From Pseudomonadales bacterium (GTDB lineage: Bacteria; Pseudomonadota; Gammaproteobacteria; Pseudomonadales; Azotimanducaceae): a DNA stretch of 47,895 nucleotides. Made by a program: the position numbers and the translations under genes. Numbering within the stretch: the first letter of the stretch is position 1; every line of letters starts with the position of its first letter. Below the pieces are notes generated by a model. It had not been told where the DNA came from. It ran no database searches and saw only the letters and a program-made list of their open reading frames with translations. The DNA lies in NCBI GenBank assembly GCA_029249645.1, contig JAQWWC010000057.1, positions 1-47,895 of the forward strand, read 5' to 3'. Positions 8,521 to 16,360 of this stretch are shown one piece after another.

Positions 8521-8949
8521 TTAGATGTCGAGCACTTCGGGCTGCTGCGCCTCATGCGGGTGGGCGCTACCAGCGTATACTTTTAACTTACTCAGCATCG
8601 CGCGACTTAATTTATTCTTTGGCATCATTCCTTTTACGGCAGACTGAATAATGCGCTCGGGCGCCTTATCAATCAATTTGTCAAAGGTAATAGACTTAAT
8701 CCCACCCGGAAAGCCCGTGTGGTGATAATAGGTTTTATCGGTTTCTTTGCGACCCGTCACGCGAATCTTCTCAGCATTCACGATGATGATGTAGTCCCCG
8801 GTATCGACGTGGGGTGTATAACAGACCTTGTGCTTACCACGCAGTCGATTTGCCACTTCTGTACTCAATCGACCCAAAGTTTTGTCTGCAGCATCAACCA
8901 CATACCACTTTCGGGTTACCTCTTCTTTTTTTGCACTGACCGTCTTCAT
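8521..8949 (-). CDS. rplM: 50S ribosomal protein L13
   Basis: Large-subunit ribosomal protein needed early in 50S assembly. The sequence (142 residues, full length) shows [59 protein letters not shown] and [15 protein letters not shown], all typical of L13. First gene of the rplM-rpsI operon, with a promoter at 9045-9073 leaving a leader of roughly 90 nt that could host autoregulation; I see no defined leader structure. Confidence 0.98.
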   Translation of the reverse strand: MKTVSAKKEEVTRKWYVVDAADKTLGRLSTEVANRLRGKHKVCYTPHVDTGDYIIIVNAEKIRVTGRKETDKTYYHHTGFPGGIKSITFDKLIDKAPERIIQSAVKGMMPKNKLSRAMLSKLKVYAGSAHPHEAQQPEVLDI

Positions 8950-9044
8950 TCTGGCGCCCTAATTCACTGGGGGATTGCTGTTCCCTTAACCCTAAATCCT
9001 ACCCCACTTCATTTTGGGTCCGGACTTAAAATTTAAGAGGCCGA

Positions 9045-9073
9045 ATCTTACCCAAGCGCGGATCTAGAAGCAA
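9045..9073 (-). promoter_or_regulatory. Sigma70 promoter of rplM-rpsI
   Basis: On the minus strand TTGCTT (9073-9068) and TAAGAT (9050-9045) lie 17 bp apart, followed by a GC-rich discriminator (TCGGCC), a feature common to promoters of ribosomal genes under stringent control. Confidence 0.65.
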
Positions 9074-9131
9074 CACCTTCCTGTGATGACCCAAAATCTT
9101 AGTGAGCGCCTATAAAAAAATCACAGTGCGC

Positions 9132-10232
9132 TCAAAACAAATGCTGCAAGCCTAAATAAGCATCACTTTGCATTTCTAACAGCCGGCTTTGAGTACGCTC
9201 GAATTCGAATTGCAACCGCTGACCCTGATACAGATTATGGATTGACGCGCCTGCTGACAAAATTAGCTTGACTTTGCGATCGTAGAATTCGTCCACAAGG
9301 CTAATAAACCGCCGGGCCTGATCCTCATCGCTGGCGGCAAAACAAGGCACGCCACTAATCAAAACCGAGCTAAATTGCTCTGCGACTTCAATATAGTCAT
9401 TTTGACTTCTGGGACCATCGCATATGGCACCAAAATCAAACCAGATGACATCTCCAAGCAGCCCACGGGCGGGAATCTCGCGTCCAGAAATCTCAATTAC
9501 CGCTGGCATCGGGTTCTGAGCACCATCATCAAGGGTCAGCCTACTAAACATTTGGAGCAAAGCCTCATGACTCGAATCGGTAAGGCCCTCGTAGTAAAGG
9601 GGCGCCTGAATCAGTGAGCGCATACGATAATCCAAACCCCCGTCGACATTCAGCACCACCGTATTGGCTTCAAGTGCGGCGATCGCCGGCAAAAACTTAC
9701 TCCGTTGCAAACCCTCTTTATAAAGTCCAGACGGCGGTACATTGGACGTCGCGATCAAGGTGACACCCCGCACAAACAAGCCTTCTAAGACGCCAGACAA
9801 AATCATTGCATCAGTGATGTCAGAGACAAAAAATTCATCAAAGCAGAGCACTTGCGCCTGACTTGCGATCTCACTGGCAACCCCGTCCAATGGATTAACC
9901 TGACCTTGCAAACGTCCCAACGACGCGTGCACTTGTCGCATAAACCGGTAAAAATGAACCCGCTTCTTCTTTGGCTCGGCAAGCGCCTCGAAAAACAAAT
10001 CCATCAAAAACGTTTTACCGCGACCGACGCCACCCCATAAATAGAGACCGCGAACAGAAGGCCGCTTTCGCGGGCGCCAAAACAACATTGGGTTTGGCTT
10101 AGCCGAGCGCGCCGTTTCGAGTGCCGCTGCTAAATCCGACAGGGCCGCAATTGCCTGGCGCTGCGCCGGGTCTGACTCATATTGATTAGCTAGGAGCACA
10201 GCCTCATAAGCTTTAATAATATCCGTCGTCAT
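9132..10232 (-). CDS. zapE: Cell division protein ZapE (AFG1-type ATPase)
   Basis: P-loop ATPase of the AFG1/ZapE family; in E. coli ZapE acts on Z rings under stress. The Walker A motif is GGVGRGKTFLMDLF (about residue 68-81), the Walker B segment QVLCFDEFFVSDITDAMIL, and sensor-like TLIATSNVPPSGLYKEGLQR follows. At 366 residues it is complete. Its start overlaps the hisD stop by 4 bp, so it is read with the ibaG-murA-hisGD genes. In Pseudomonas hisC follows hisD at this point, so the junction differs here. A 7-bp inverted repeat (9103-9134) overlaps its stop but lacks a trailing T-run. Confidence 0.93.
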   Translation of the reverse strand: MTTDIIKAYEAVLLANQYESDPAQRQAIAALSDLAAALETARSAKPNPMLFWRPRKRPSVRGLYLWGGVGRGKTFLMDLFFEALAEPKKKRVHFYRFMRQVHASLGRLQGQVNPLDGVASEIASQAQVLCFDEFFVSDITDAMILSGVLEGLFVRGVTLIATSNVPPSGLYKEGLQRSKFLPAIAALEANTVVLNVDGGLDYRMRSLIQAPLYYEGLTDSSHEALLQMFSRLTLDDGAQNPMPAVIEISGREIPARGLLGDVIWFDFGAICDGPRSQNDYIEVAEQFSSVLISGVPCFAASDEDQARRFISLVDEFYDRKVKLILSAGASIHNLYQGQRLQFEFERTQSRLLEMQSDAYLGLQHLF

Positions 10233-11536
10233 TCGCCGGTTTCAAAACGCTTGACCGCCGACAACGCATGGGCATGAAGACCTTCTTCTTTCGCTAGAAC
10301 TGCGGCCGATTTCGCTATCTCACGTCCTCCACCGGCTGAACAATGAATCAAAGATTGTTTCAACTGAAAATCGTAGACCCCTAGGGCGGAGGCAAAACGG
10401 GCCGTACCGCTGGTAGGCAGAACATGACTTGGGCCCGCCGTATAATCCCCGAGCACTTCAGGACTGTACTGACCCAGAAATATCGCGCCGGCAGACCGGA
10501 TATCCGGCAAAAGACTTTCAGGGTTCCTGACGGCAAGCTCAAGATGCTCCGGCGCAACCCGGTTAATGACCGAGATCAGGTCCTCAGAGGTTTCCGCATG
10601 AATCAGCAGACCACGATGACGCAATGAATTTTCGATGATCGCACGTCTTGGCTGCGTGGCAACCATGGCAGCCAAACCATCCTGCACCGCATCCAAAAAG
10701 GCCGCACTCTGAGAAACCACAATAGATTGCGCTTGCTCGTCATGCTCAGCTTGCGCGAGGAGATCGGCAATGATCCAATCCACCCGAGCACTGTCGTCCG
10801 CAACAACCAGCACTTCAGAGGGACCGGCGAGCATATCGATCCCGACATCACCATAAACCTGTTTTTTAGCCGCAGTGACAAAGACATTGCCAGGACCGCA
10901 AATTTTATCAACCGCTGCAACAGACTGTGTACCATAGGCCATTGCCGCAATGGCTTGCGCGCCGCCCATAATCCATGCCTCATCAACCCCGGCATAATGC
11001 GCGGCGGCGAGTAGAACAGGACTCATCGTACCGCCCTTGGCCGGTACCGTCAGAACAACCGACGCAACCCCTGCAACCTTGGCTGGAATGGCGGTCATTA
11101 GCACCGTGGAGGGATAACAGGCCTTTCCGCCAGGTGCGTAAACACCAACTCGCGCCATAGGTTGCACACGCTGACCAAGGACATTACCCAGCGCATCTTC
11201 AAAATCCCAGCTCTGCCCGAGTGCCTCAAGCTGCCTTTGATGGTAATGACCGATCCGCTCCGCAGCCAGTCGAAGCGCTTCATCCACTGGCCGACTAATC
11301 AACTCGCAAGCCGCCGCCATTTCTGATGGGCTGACGCGCATGGCATCAATCGATGACGGCTTAAAGTCATCAAATTTTTCTGCGTAATGCAGCAGCGCTT
11401 GATCACCGGTTTCCCGCACCGCGTGAATGATCTCGGCAACGGTTTTATGTACCTGCGGTGCTATTAGTCCTGCGTGGTCAATAGCCGCACTCAGTTCCGA
11501 GGAGAACTGCCCCGAGCGGGTGCTTAGCCTTATCAT
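10229..11536 (-). CDS. hisD: Histidinol dehydrogenase
   Basis: Catalyses the last two steps of histidine synthesis: NAD-dependent, zinc-requiring oxidation of L-histidinol to histidine. Landmarks are YAPGGKACYPSTVLM, GGAQAIAAMAYGT, VDKICGPGNVFVTAAKK, DMLAGPSEVLVVAD, LAQAEHDEQAQ (catalytic and zinc region) and APEHLELAVR. I place the start at the ATG whose A is shared with the hisG stop (TGATG). This gives 435 residues, the family length; the frame stays open for 34 further codons inside hisG without family resemblance. It follows hisG and overlaps zapE by 4 bp. Confidence 0.96.
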   Translation of the reverse strand: MIRLSTRSGQFSSELSAAIDHAGLIAPQVHKTVAEIIHAVRETGDQALLHYAEKFDDFKPSSIDAMRVSPSEMAAACELISRPVDEALRLAAERIGHYHQRQLEALGQSWDFEDALGNVLGQRVQPMARVGVYAPGGKACYPSTVLMTAIPAKVAGVASVVLTVPAKGGTMSPVLLAAAHYAGVDEAWIMGGAQAIAAMAYGTQSVAAVDKICGPGNVFVTAAKKQVYGDVGIDMLAGPSEVLVVADDSARVDWIIADLLAQAEHDEQAQSIVVSQSAAFLDAVQDGLAAMVATQPRRAIIENSLRHRGLLIHAETSEDLISVINRVAPEHLELAVRNPESLLPDIRSAGAIFLGQYSPEVLGDYTAGPSHVLPTSGTARFASALGVYDFQLKQSLIHCSAGGGREIAKSAAVLAKEEGLHAHALSAVKRFETGE

Positions 11537-12177
11537 CACGTCGTGATCTCGGCTAAACGCTCGATCAGAGGCTGGATTAAGGCCCGCTTTGTCTTGTACG
11601 CCACTTTGTTGACAATCAATCTTGAAGAGATATCGCAAATCAGCTCTTTCGGCTCTAAACCATTAGCCACCAGGGTGTTACCGGTCTCTACAATGTCGAC
11701 GATCCGATGCGCTAACTGCATTACCGGCGCCAATTCCAAAGCACCCGTCAGCTTAATAATGTCGATCTGTATACCCTTGTCCGCGTAGTGCCGTTTTGCG
11801 GTTTCAACGAATTTAGTGGCGACCCTAAGTCGCCTCGGCAAACGACCCTCGTTAACCAATCCGGCCACCATCATCTGGCATTGCGACATCTTCAAATCAA
11901 GGGGCTCGTAAAAACCATCGCCTTGAAACTCCAGCAACACATCTTTGCCGACGATCCCAAGATCTGCTATGCCGTGCTCGACATACGTGGCCACATCATG
12001 ACCACGTAAAACCATCAAGCGAACGTCAGGCTGATTGGTCTCAAAGACTAATTTCCTAGACGTTGTCATATCATCCGTCGGCTGAATACCCAATTGCGCC
12101 AGCATCGACAGAAGCTCTGACAAAGGTCGGCCTTTGCTCAGTGCAATGACTAACGACCTGGATGCGTTCAACTGCAT
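11536..12177 (-). CDS. hisG: ATP phosphoribosyltransferase, short form
   Basis: First enzyme of histidine synthesis: joins ATP and PRPP to form phosphoribosyl-ATP. At 213 residues this is the short HisG form, which lacks the C-terminal feedback domain and depends on the regulatory partner HisZ; hisZ is not in this window and should lie elsewhere. Landmarks are IALSKGRPLSE near the N terminus, VEHGIADLGIVGKDVL, and IVDIVETGNTLVANGLE, the PRPP-binding region. Its ATG follows the murA TAA directly and its TGA shares a base with the hisD ATG. Confidence 0.96.
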   Translation of the reverse strand: MQLNASRSLVIALSKGRPLSELLSMLAQLGIQPTDDMTTSRKLVFETNQPDVRLMVLRGHDVATYVEHGIADLGIVGKDVLLEFQGDGFYEPLDLKMSQCQMMVAGLVNEGRLPRRLRVATKFVETAKRHYADKGIQIDIIKLTGALELAPVMQLAHRIVDIVETGNTLVANGLEPKELICDISSRLIVNKVAYKTKRALIQPLIERLAEITT

Positions 12178-13446
12178 TTAACTCGCCTCCCGCCGGATAT
12201 CAACGCCCAAGCGTTGCAGCCGCTCTTCAATCTGCTGGTAACCTCGGTCTATATGATACACCCGGTCAACCGTTGTCTCACCGCGTGCCGCAATGCCTGC
12301 AATAACCAGGCTTGCCGACGCTCGAAGGTCCGTTGCCATAACCGGCGCCCCAACCAATTCGGCGACGCCCTGAACCAATGCAACGGAATTATTATTCTGC
12401 AATTGAATGTCTGCTCCCATCCGAGCCAGCTCCGGAACGTGCATAAATCGATTCTCAAAAATAGTCTCTTGAATCGAACAAGCCCCTTGAGACAAACAAT
12501 TCAAAGTCATCATCTGGGCCTGTAAATCAGTTGGGAACGCCGGATAAGGTCCGGTCACAACATTCACTGACGTCGGCCGGCGCCCTTTCATATCAAGCGC
12601 AATTCGCCCACCTTCAATCGCAATATCAGCACCTGCTTCGCGGAGCTTAGCCAATAACGCGGCATTGTGCTGCGGCAGCGCATTCGAGATCCCAACACTT
12701 CCACCGCTGGCTGCCGCCGCGATCAAGTAAGTCCCGACTTCAATTCGATCCGAAATGGCCTCGAAACGCCCGCCATGCAATCGTTCTACGCCGTGAATTT
12801 CAATTCGGCTGGTGCCAGCCCCTCGGACGTCTGCTCCCAGGGTATTTAAAAAATCCGCAAGGTTTTCGATCTCAGGCTCTTTAGCACAATTTTCCAATAT
12901 CGTGGTGCCTTCGGCCAAAACAGCTGCCGTCATCAAGTGCTCAGTACCACCAACGGTTGAAAAATCGAAATCAATTCGAGCGCCTTTCAATCGGCCCGAA
13001 ACCGTACCCCGCACGTAGCCTTCTTTCATTTCGATTTCAGCACCCAACGCACGCAAGCCTTTAAGATGTTGATCAACAGGTCGCGTCCCGATAGCGCAGC
13101 CACCCGGCAAGGACACTTCTGCTTCGCCATAACGAGCAACCAGCGGCCCCAACACGTTAAAGGAGGCCCGCATGGTCTTCACAAGCTCATAGGGTGCCTT
13201 CAAGGAGTTGATCGAATTGGCATGAATATCCACCTGCATTCGCTCATTGATAACGACCACAACGCCCATGTGACCCAAAAGCTCGATCATCGTAGACACG
13301 TCCCGTAGGTGCGGAACATTCAGCAAAGTCACCGGCTCATCGGCCAACAGCGCGGCCGCAATCAGATTAATCACTGAATTTTTTGCACTCGAGGCTGATA
13401 TCTCACCGTTAAGAACCGATCCACCTTGGATTCGAAGCAGCGCCAC
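12178..13446 (-). CDS. murA: UDP-N-acetylglucosamine 1-carboxyvinyltransferase MurA
   Basis: First committed step of peptidoglycan synthesis: transfers enolpyruvate from PEP to UDP-GlcNAc; cytoplasmic target of fosfomycin. Lys22 and Asn23 of the active site are present (SSAKNS, a variant of the usual GAKNA). The catalytic cysteine is Cys117 in LPGGCAIGTRPVDQHLKGL, so the fosfomycin-sensitive Cys form is retained. Other landmarks are FSTVGGTEHLM, RIEVGTYLIAAA and GPYPAFPTDLQAQMM. The length of 422 is normal. It lies 2 bp after ibaG and directly upstream of hisG. Confidence 0.97.
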   Translation of the reverse strand: MALLRIQGGSVLNGEISASSAKNSVINLIAAALLADEPVTLLNVPHLRDVSTMIELLGHMGVVVVINERMQVDIHANSINSLKAPYELVKTMRASFNVLGPLVARYGEAEVSLPGGCAIGTRPVDQHLKGLRALGAEIEMKEGYVRGTVSGRLKGARIDFDFSTVGGTEHLMTAAVLAEGTTILENCAKEPEIENLADFLNTLGADVRGAGTSRIEIHGVERLHGGRFEAISDRIEVGTYLIAAAASGGSVGISNALPQHNAALLAKLREAGADIAIEGGRIALDMKGRRPTSVNVVTGPYPAFPTDLQAQMMTLNCLSQGACSIQETIFENRFMHVPELARMGADIQLQNNNSVALVQGVAELVGAPVMATDLRASASLVIAGIAARGETTVDRVYHIDRGYQQIEERLQRLGVDIRREAS

Positions 13447-13448
13447 GT

Positions 13449-13679
13449 CTAAATGCTTTCTTCGGGCGTTAAAGCCTTGATCGAGACTGCATGGAGGGTT
13501 CCATCCGCAATGAAATCGTTCAAAAACCCATACACTTTCTGCTGTCGTTTGACCCGGTTTAATCCAACAAAACAGTCAGCGATGACCCGGACCGCCAATC
13601 GATTGCCGTCTTGTTGCAGCTCAACGGTCTCGGCGCCAAGTACGCTGCGCATTTCTGCTTCTAACTGTACGAGATCCAT
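13449..13679 (-). CDS. ibaG: BolA-family iron-sulfur transfer protein IbaG
   Basis: Small BolA-like protein; family members pair with monothiol glutaredoxins in iron-sulfur or iron handling, and IbaG is linked to acid resistance in E. coli. The 76 residues show the compact alpha-beta fold: an N-terminal helix (LVQLEAEMRSVLG), VRVIADCFVGLNRVKRQQKVYGFL (Cys and Arg-Gln-Gln-Lys signature) and IADGTLHAVSIKALTPEE at the end. It leads the murA-hisGD operon. In relatives mlaFEDCB precede ibaG; here the gene is followed upstream by a 209-bp gap and divergent lptC instead. Confidence 0.93.
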   Translation of the reverse strand: MDLVQLEAEMRSVLGAETVELQQDGNRLAVRVIADCFVGLNRVKRQQKVYGFLNDFIADGTLHAVSIKALTPEESI

Positions 13680-13808
13680 AACATTGCCTTTAAAAAAGCT
13701 GGCATCATATCATGCCAATCAAAGCACTCGCATCAGGCCTCGAATGTGATTAAAGCGCCCAACCACAAGTCGCTCTAAACCCAAGTTTTTTTCGACCAAT
13801 GCGTCCTA

Positions 13809-13846
13809 TACAGGTAAGGCAGCCATCTACAGGTAAGGCAGCCATC
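13809..13846. repeat. Two perfect 19-bp tandem copies upstream of lptC
   Basis: TACAGGTAAGGCAGCCATC occurs twice head to tail (13809-13827 and 13828-13846), 43 bp before the lptC start in the ibaG/lptC divergent gap. The copies are identical, which suggests a recent duplication. Confidence 0.9.
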
Positions 13847-13888
13847 GATCATCAACCTTAAATCGATTATCCTGTCCCAACCATCCTC

Positions 13889-14524
13889 ATGAGCCGCACC
13901 CAATCCCCGATGATTGAATCCCTGCGACAAAACAGAACGCTTCGGTCACGTGCCTTGATGGGCCTGCTTGCGGTTTTTATTGCCTCGGTTTTGCTCAATC
14001 GGACTGTCGATCTTGACCATCAGGTCGAGGAAGCACCGGCGCTGCTCAATGAGCCGGATCTCTTTATGACCCATGCGTCGATCAGCCAAATCAACGAAGA
14101 AGGTAATTTAACGTCTAAAATAAGCGCTGATCGTTTCACACATTATCCACTAACCGATGTCACAACCCTGGAATTGCCCCGTGTTGCCCTGTATACACCA
14201 AATCTAACGGGCCCTTGGACAATCTCATCAACCAAGGGTCGGCTGCTAGGGGTTTCTGTTTATCGCAAACAATCTGTTGAGCTTTGGTCCGCCGTTCGAG
14301 CTGAAAAAAGCAATCCTGATGGCAGTAAAACGACATTTATAACCGACGCGCTAAACGTCTATCCCAGCGAGAACCTGGCTGAAAGCGATACACCTGTCAC
14401 TATTTTTACAGGCAATACCCAAACCAAAGCGGCAAACCTGCGCGCAAATCTCGATCAAGATACGTTTCTTTTTAACTCAAATGCCACGCAAAGGGTTGTC
14501 ACAACTATACAATTTCAACCTTGA
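13889..14524 (+). CDS. lptC: LPS export protein LptC
   Basis: Bitopic inner-membrane protein that takes lipopolysaccharide from the LptB2FG transporter and hands it to LptA. One N-terminal membrane helix (about residues 24-36, ALMGLLAVFIASVLL) is followed by a periplasmic beta-jellyroll domain. Typical segments are PDLFMTHASISQINEEGNLTSKI (a variant of the DYYIENF-like region), DRFTHYPLTDVTTLELPRVALY and the WTISSTKGRLLG strand. At 211 residues it is slightly longer than the E. coli protein. It heads lptC-lptA-lptB. The kdsD and kdsC genes that often precede it are not here. Confidence 0.88.
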   Translation: MSRTQSPMIESLRQNRTLRSRALMGLLAVFIASVLLNRTVDLDHQVEEAPALLNEPDLFMTHASISQINEEGNLTSKISADRFTHYPLTDVTTLELPRVALYTPNLTGPWTISSTKGRLLGVSVYRKQSVELWSAVRAEKSNPDGSKTTFITDALNVYPSENLAESDTPVTIFTGNTQTKAANLRANLDQDTFLFNSNATQRVVTTIQFQP

Positions 14525-14623
14525 GACAGCCCAACAGTTAAAACTTGAGGCAGCCAAGCATTGCCGCTGATTGAATGTCGCGTGCTACACTTTGCTCGAG
14601 CCAATTCATCACAGCGTCTGATT

Positions 14624-15130
14624 ATGCTTCTCCGCCACTGCCTTTTACTGTTACTTGCGTTAATTGCTCACGACGTGATGGCACAGGATGCCCTTTTATT
14701 GCCCATCACCATACAGGCTGATCGGGCAACCGTCAGTGAATCCCTTGGTCGTTCTGAATATCAGGGCAACGTTATTATTGCGCAGGGCTTGCTTCGAATC
14801 ACAGCGGACCAAGTTAATTTAACCAGTCGCGACAAGGCGCTTGCGCTGATTGAAGCGATCTCTAAACCTGGAGATGAATCAAAGGCCCGCTTTGAACAAG
14901 GCGCAACCGAGACGCGACCAAAAATTGTCGCCACGGCGACGAATATAACGTATCAGATTATGACGGAAACGCTGATGCTCAACGGCTCAGCACAATTAAC
15001 GCAGGGCGCAGACACGTATCAAGGCGAGACCCTCAGTTACAATCTGGTAGAAGGGCTCTTCAAGGTTGAGAGTGACGGCACCGAGAACAATCGAATCAAC
15101 CTCATTATAAATCCTAGACCTAAGCAGTAA
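14624..15130 (+). CDS. lptA: LPS transport periplasmic protein LptA
   Basis: Periplasmic bridge protein; LptA units stack to carry LPS from LptC to LptD at the outer membrane. The ATG at 14624 gives a clear signal peptide, LLRHCLLLLLALIAHDVMA, with an AxA-like cleavage site before QDALLLP, and 168 residues. An upstream in-frame TTG would bury that signal behind 21 residues, so it is rejected. The mature part has the OstA signature ITIQADRATVSESLGRSEYQGNV, VIIAQGLLRITADQV and YQIMTETLMLNGSAQLTQGADTY. It sits between lptC and lptB, with a 6-bp gap to lptB. Confidence 0.92.
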   Translation: MLLRHCLLLLLALIAHDVMAQDALLLPITIQADRATVSESLGRSEYQGNVIIAQGLLRITADQVNLTSRDKALALIEAISKPGDESKARFEQGATETRPKIVATATNITYQIMTETLMLNGSAQLTQGADTYQGETLSYNLVEGLFKVESDGTENNRINLIINPRPKQ

Positions 15131-15136
15131 TCCAAA

Positions 15137-15865
15137 TTGGCATCACAACTTTCGGTCCAACATCTCAGAAAACAATTCGGTAATCGGCCCGTTGTCACGG
15201 ACGTTTCCTTTCACGTAGACGCCGGAGAGGTAGTCGGCCTGCTTGGGCCCAATGGCGCGGGCAAGACCACCTGCTTTTACATGATCGCAGGTCTTGTGCA
15301 GCCGGATCTCGGTGAGATCAACCTTGCGGGAACAAGCATTACGACCCTACCGATGCATCAACGGGCAGCACTTGGCTTGGGTTACCTGCCACAAGAGGCG
15401 AGCATCTTTCGGAAGCTCTCTGTTGCTGACAATTTGCTCGCTATCTTTGAATCGGTCACCGACCTGACTCATTCCGAACGGCTTGAACAAACCAATGCAT
15501 TGTTAGCCGAATTCAATCTAAATCATGTTCGAGACAGTCTGGGCCTGGCCCTCAGCGGAGGTGAGAGACGCCGAGCAGAAATCGCGCGCGCCTTGGCCAC
15601 TGATCCAAGATTTTTGCTATTAGACGAGCCCTTCGCAGGCGTAGACCCAATCTCAGTCGGCGATATCAAGAACATTATCAATTACTTGGCCCAACGAGGA
15701 ATCGGCATACTCATTACCGATCATAACGTGCGGGAAACCCTCGATATCTGCCAACGGGCCTACATTGTTAATGAAGGACAACTCATCGCTCAGGGCAGCA
15801 GCGCAGAGATATTGGATAACGAATTGGTAAAATCAGTTTATCTCGGCGAGAATTTTCGACTATAA
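15137..15865 (+). CDS. lptB: LPS export ABC transporter ATP-binding protein LptB
   Basis: Cytoplasmic ATPase that powers extraction of LPS from the inner membrane with LptF, LptG and LptC. It has Walker [17 protein letters not shown], a Q-loop within [16 protein letters not shown], the ABC signature [16 protein letters not shown], Walker [14 protein letters not shown] and the H-loop [12 protein letters not shown]. At 242 residues it is complete. The start is a TTG; no ATG is available at the conserved N terminus. lptF and lptG are not in this window. Confidence 0.96.
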   Translation: MASQLSVQHLRKQFGNRPVVTDVSFHVDAGEVVGLLGPNGAGKTTCFYMIAGLVQPDLGEINLAGTSITTLPMHQRAALGLGYLPQEASIFRKLSVADNLLAIFESVTDLTHSERLEQTNALLAEFNLNHVRDSLGLALSGGERRRAEIARALATDPRFLLLDEPFAGVDPISVGDIKNIINYLAQRGIGILITDHNVRETLDICQRAYIVNEGQLIAQGSSAEILDNELVKSVYLGENFRL

Positions 15866-15886
15866 CCTCCGCCGGCGGTTGTTTTT
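15864..15886 (+). terminator. Possible terminator after lptB
   Basis: A short stem AACC.CC / GG.GGTT with a small loop starts at the lptB stop codon and is followed by G and five T. The stem has an internal mismatch, so it may be weak. Confidence 0.4.
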
Positions 15887-16360
15887 ACGAGGCAGCCCAA
15901 CTTCAAGTCGACATTGCGCCGACACCTAGACGGTCTAAATAAAAGCAACCACTCAGGGCTGTTACCCGCTCAGGGCTGTTATCCGCTCAGGGCTGTTCAT
16001 CGCTCAAGGCTGTCATCCGCTCAGGGCTGTTCATCGCTCAAGGCTGTCATCCGCTCAGGGCTGTTCATCGCTCAGGGCTGTTATCGCTCAGGGCTGTTCA
16101 TCGCTCAGGGCTGCTCCCTCAAACAGGCGCTCTACGTCCGTGTTCAGCCGAACCCGATCCAGCACTTGTGTGATCCCCAAGTGCCTGATCCAGAGCACAC
16201 TCGCAGACGATCTTCCGCTGGGCGTCTCCATTTTCCAACTGCGCGGCTTCGAAAAGCACCCATGCCGAGCTTCAAAACCAAAATAATTCTGTCATAAACA
16301 GCGCGGCTTTTCTCCAACAAGCAAGTTTTATTCCACAACCATCAGCAGTATCATTAAGCC
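15866..16360. other. 495-bp non-coding gap between lptB and rpoN
   Basis: Apart from the possible terminator at its left end and the 17-bp repeat block, I see no gene. The frame that stays open across the repeats encodes low-complexity Ser/Gln/Leu/Arg text and is explained by the repeat. The last 100 bp before rpoN hold a weak promoter-like pair (TTCAAA, 16 bp, CATAAA) ending near 16299. Confidence 0.6.
15951..16112. repeat. 17-bp variable-number tandem repeat (about ten units)
   Basis: Consensus GCTCAGGGCTGTTCATC. Units start at 15951, 15968, 15985, 16002, 16019, 16036, 16053, 16070 (16 bp), 16086 and 16103 (partial). A variant GCTCAAGGCTGTCATCC alternates with the consensus at 15985-16052, so a 34-bp pair was itself duplicated. 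Confidence 0.93.

Noticed and set aside
9103-9134. 7-bp inverted repeat TGAGCGC/GCGCTCA over the zapE stop
   Set aside because: The loop is 18 nt and the T-run lies inside the loop rather than after the stem, so it is not a standard terminator.
15914-16297. 127-codon open frame across the rpoN-upstream repeats
   Set aside because: The frame is kept open by the 17-bp repeat, which shifts frame at each unit; the translation is low-complexity and resembles no protein, and it has no ribosome-binding site.
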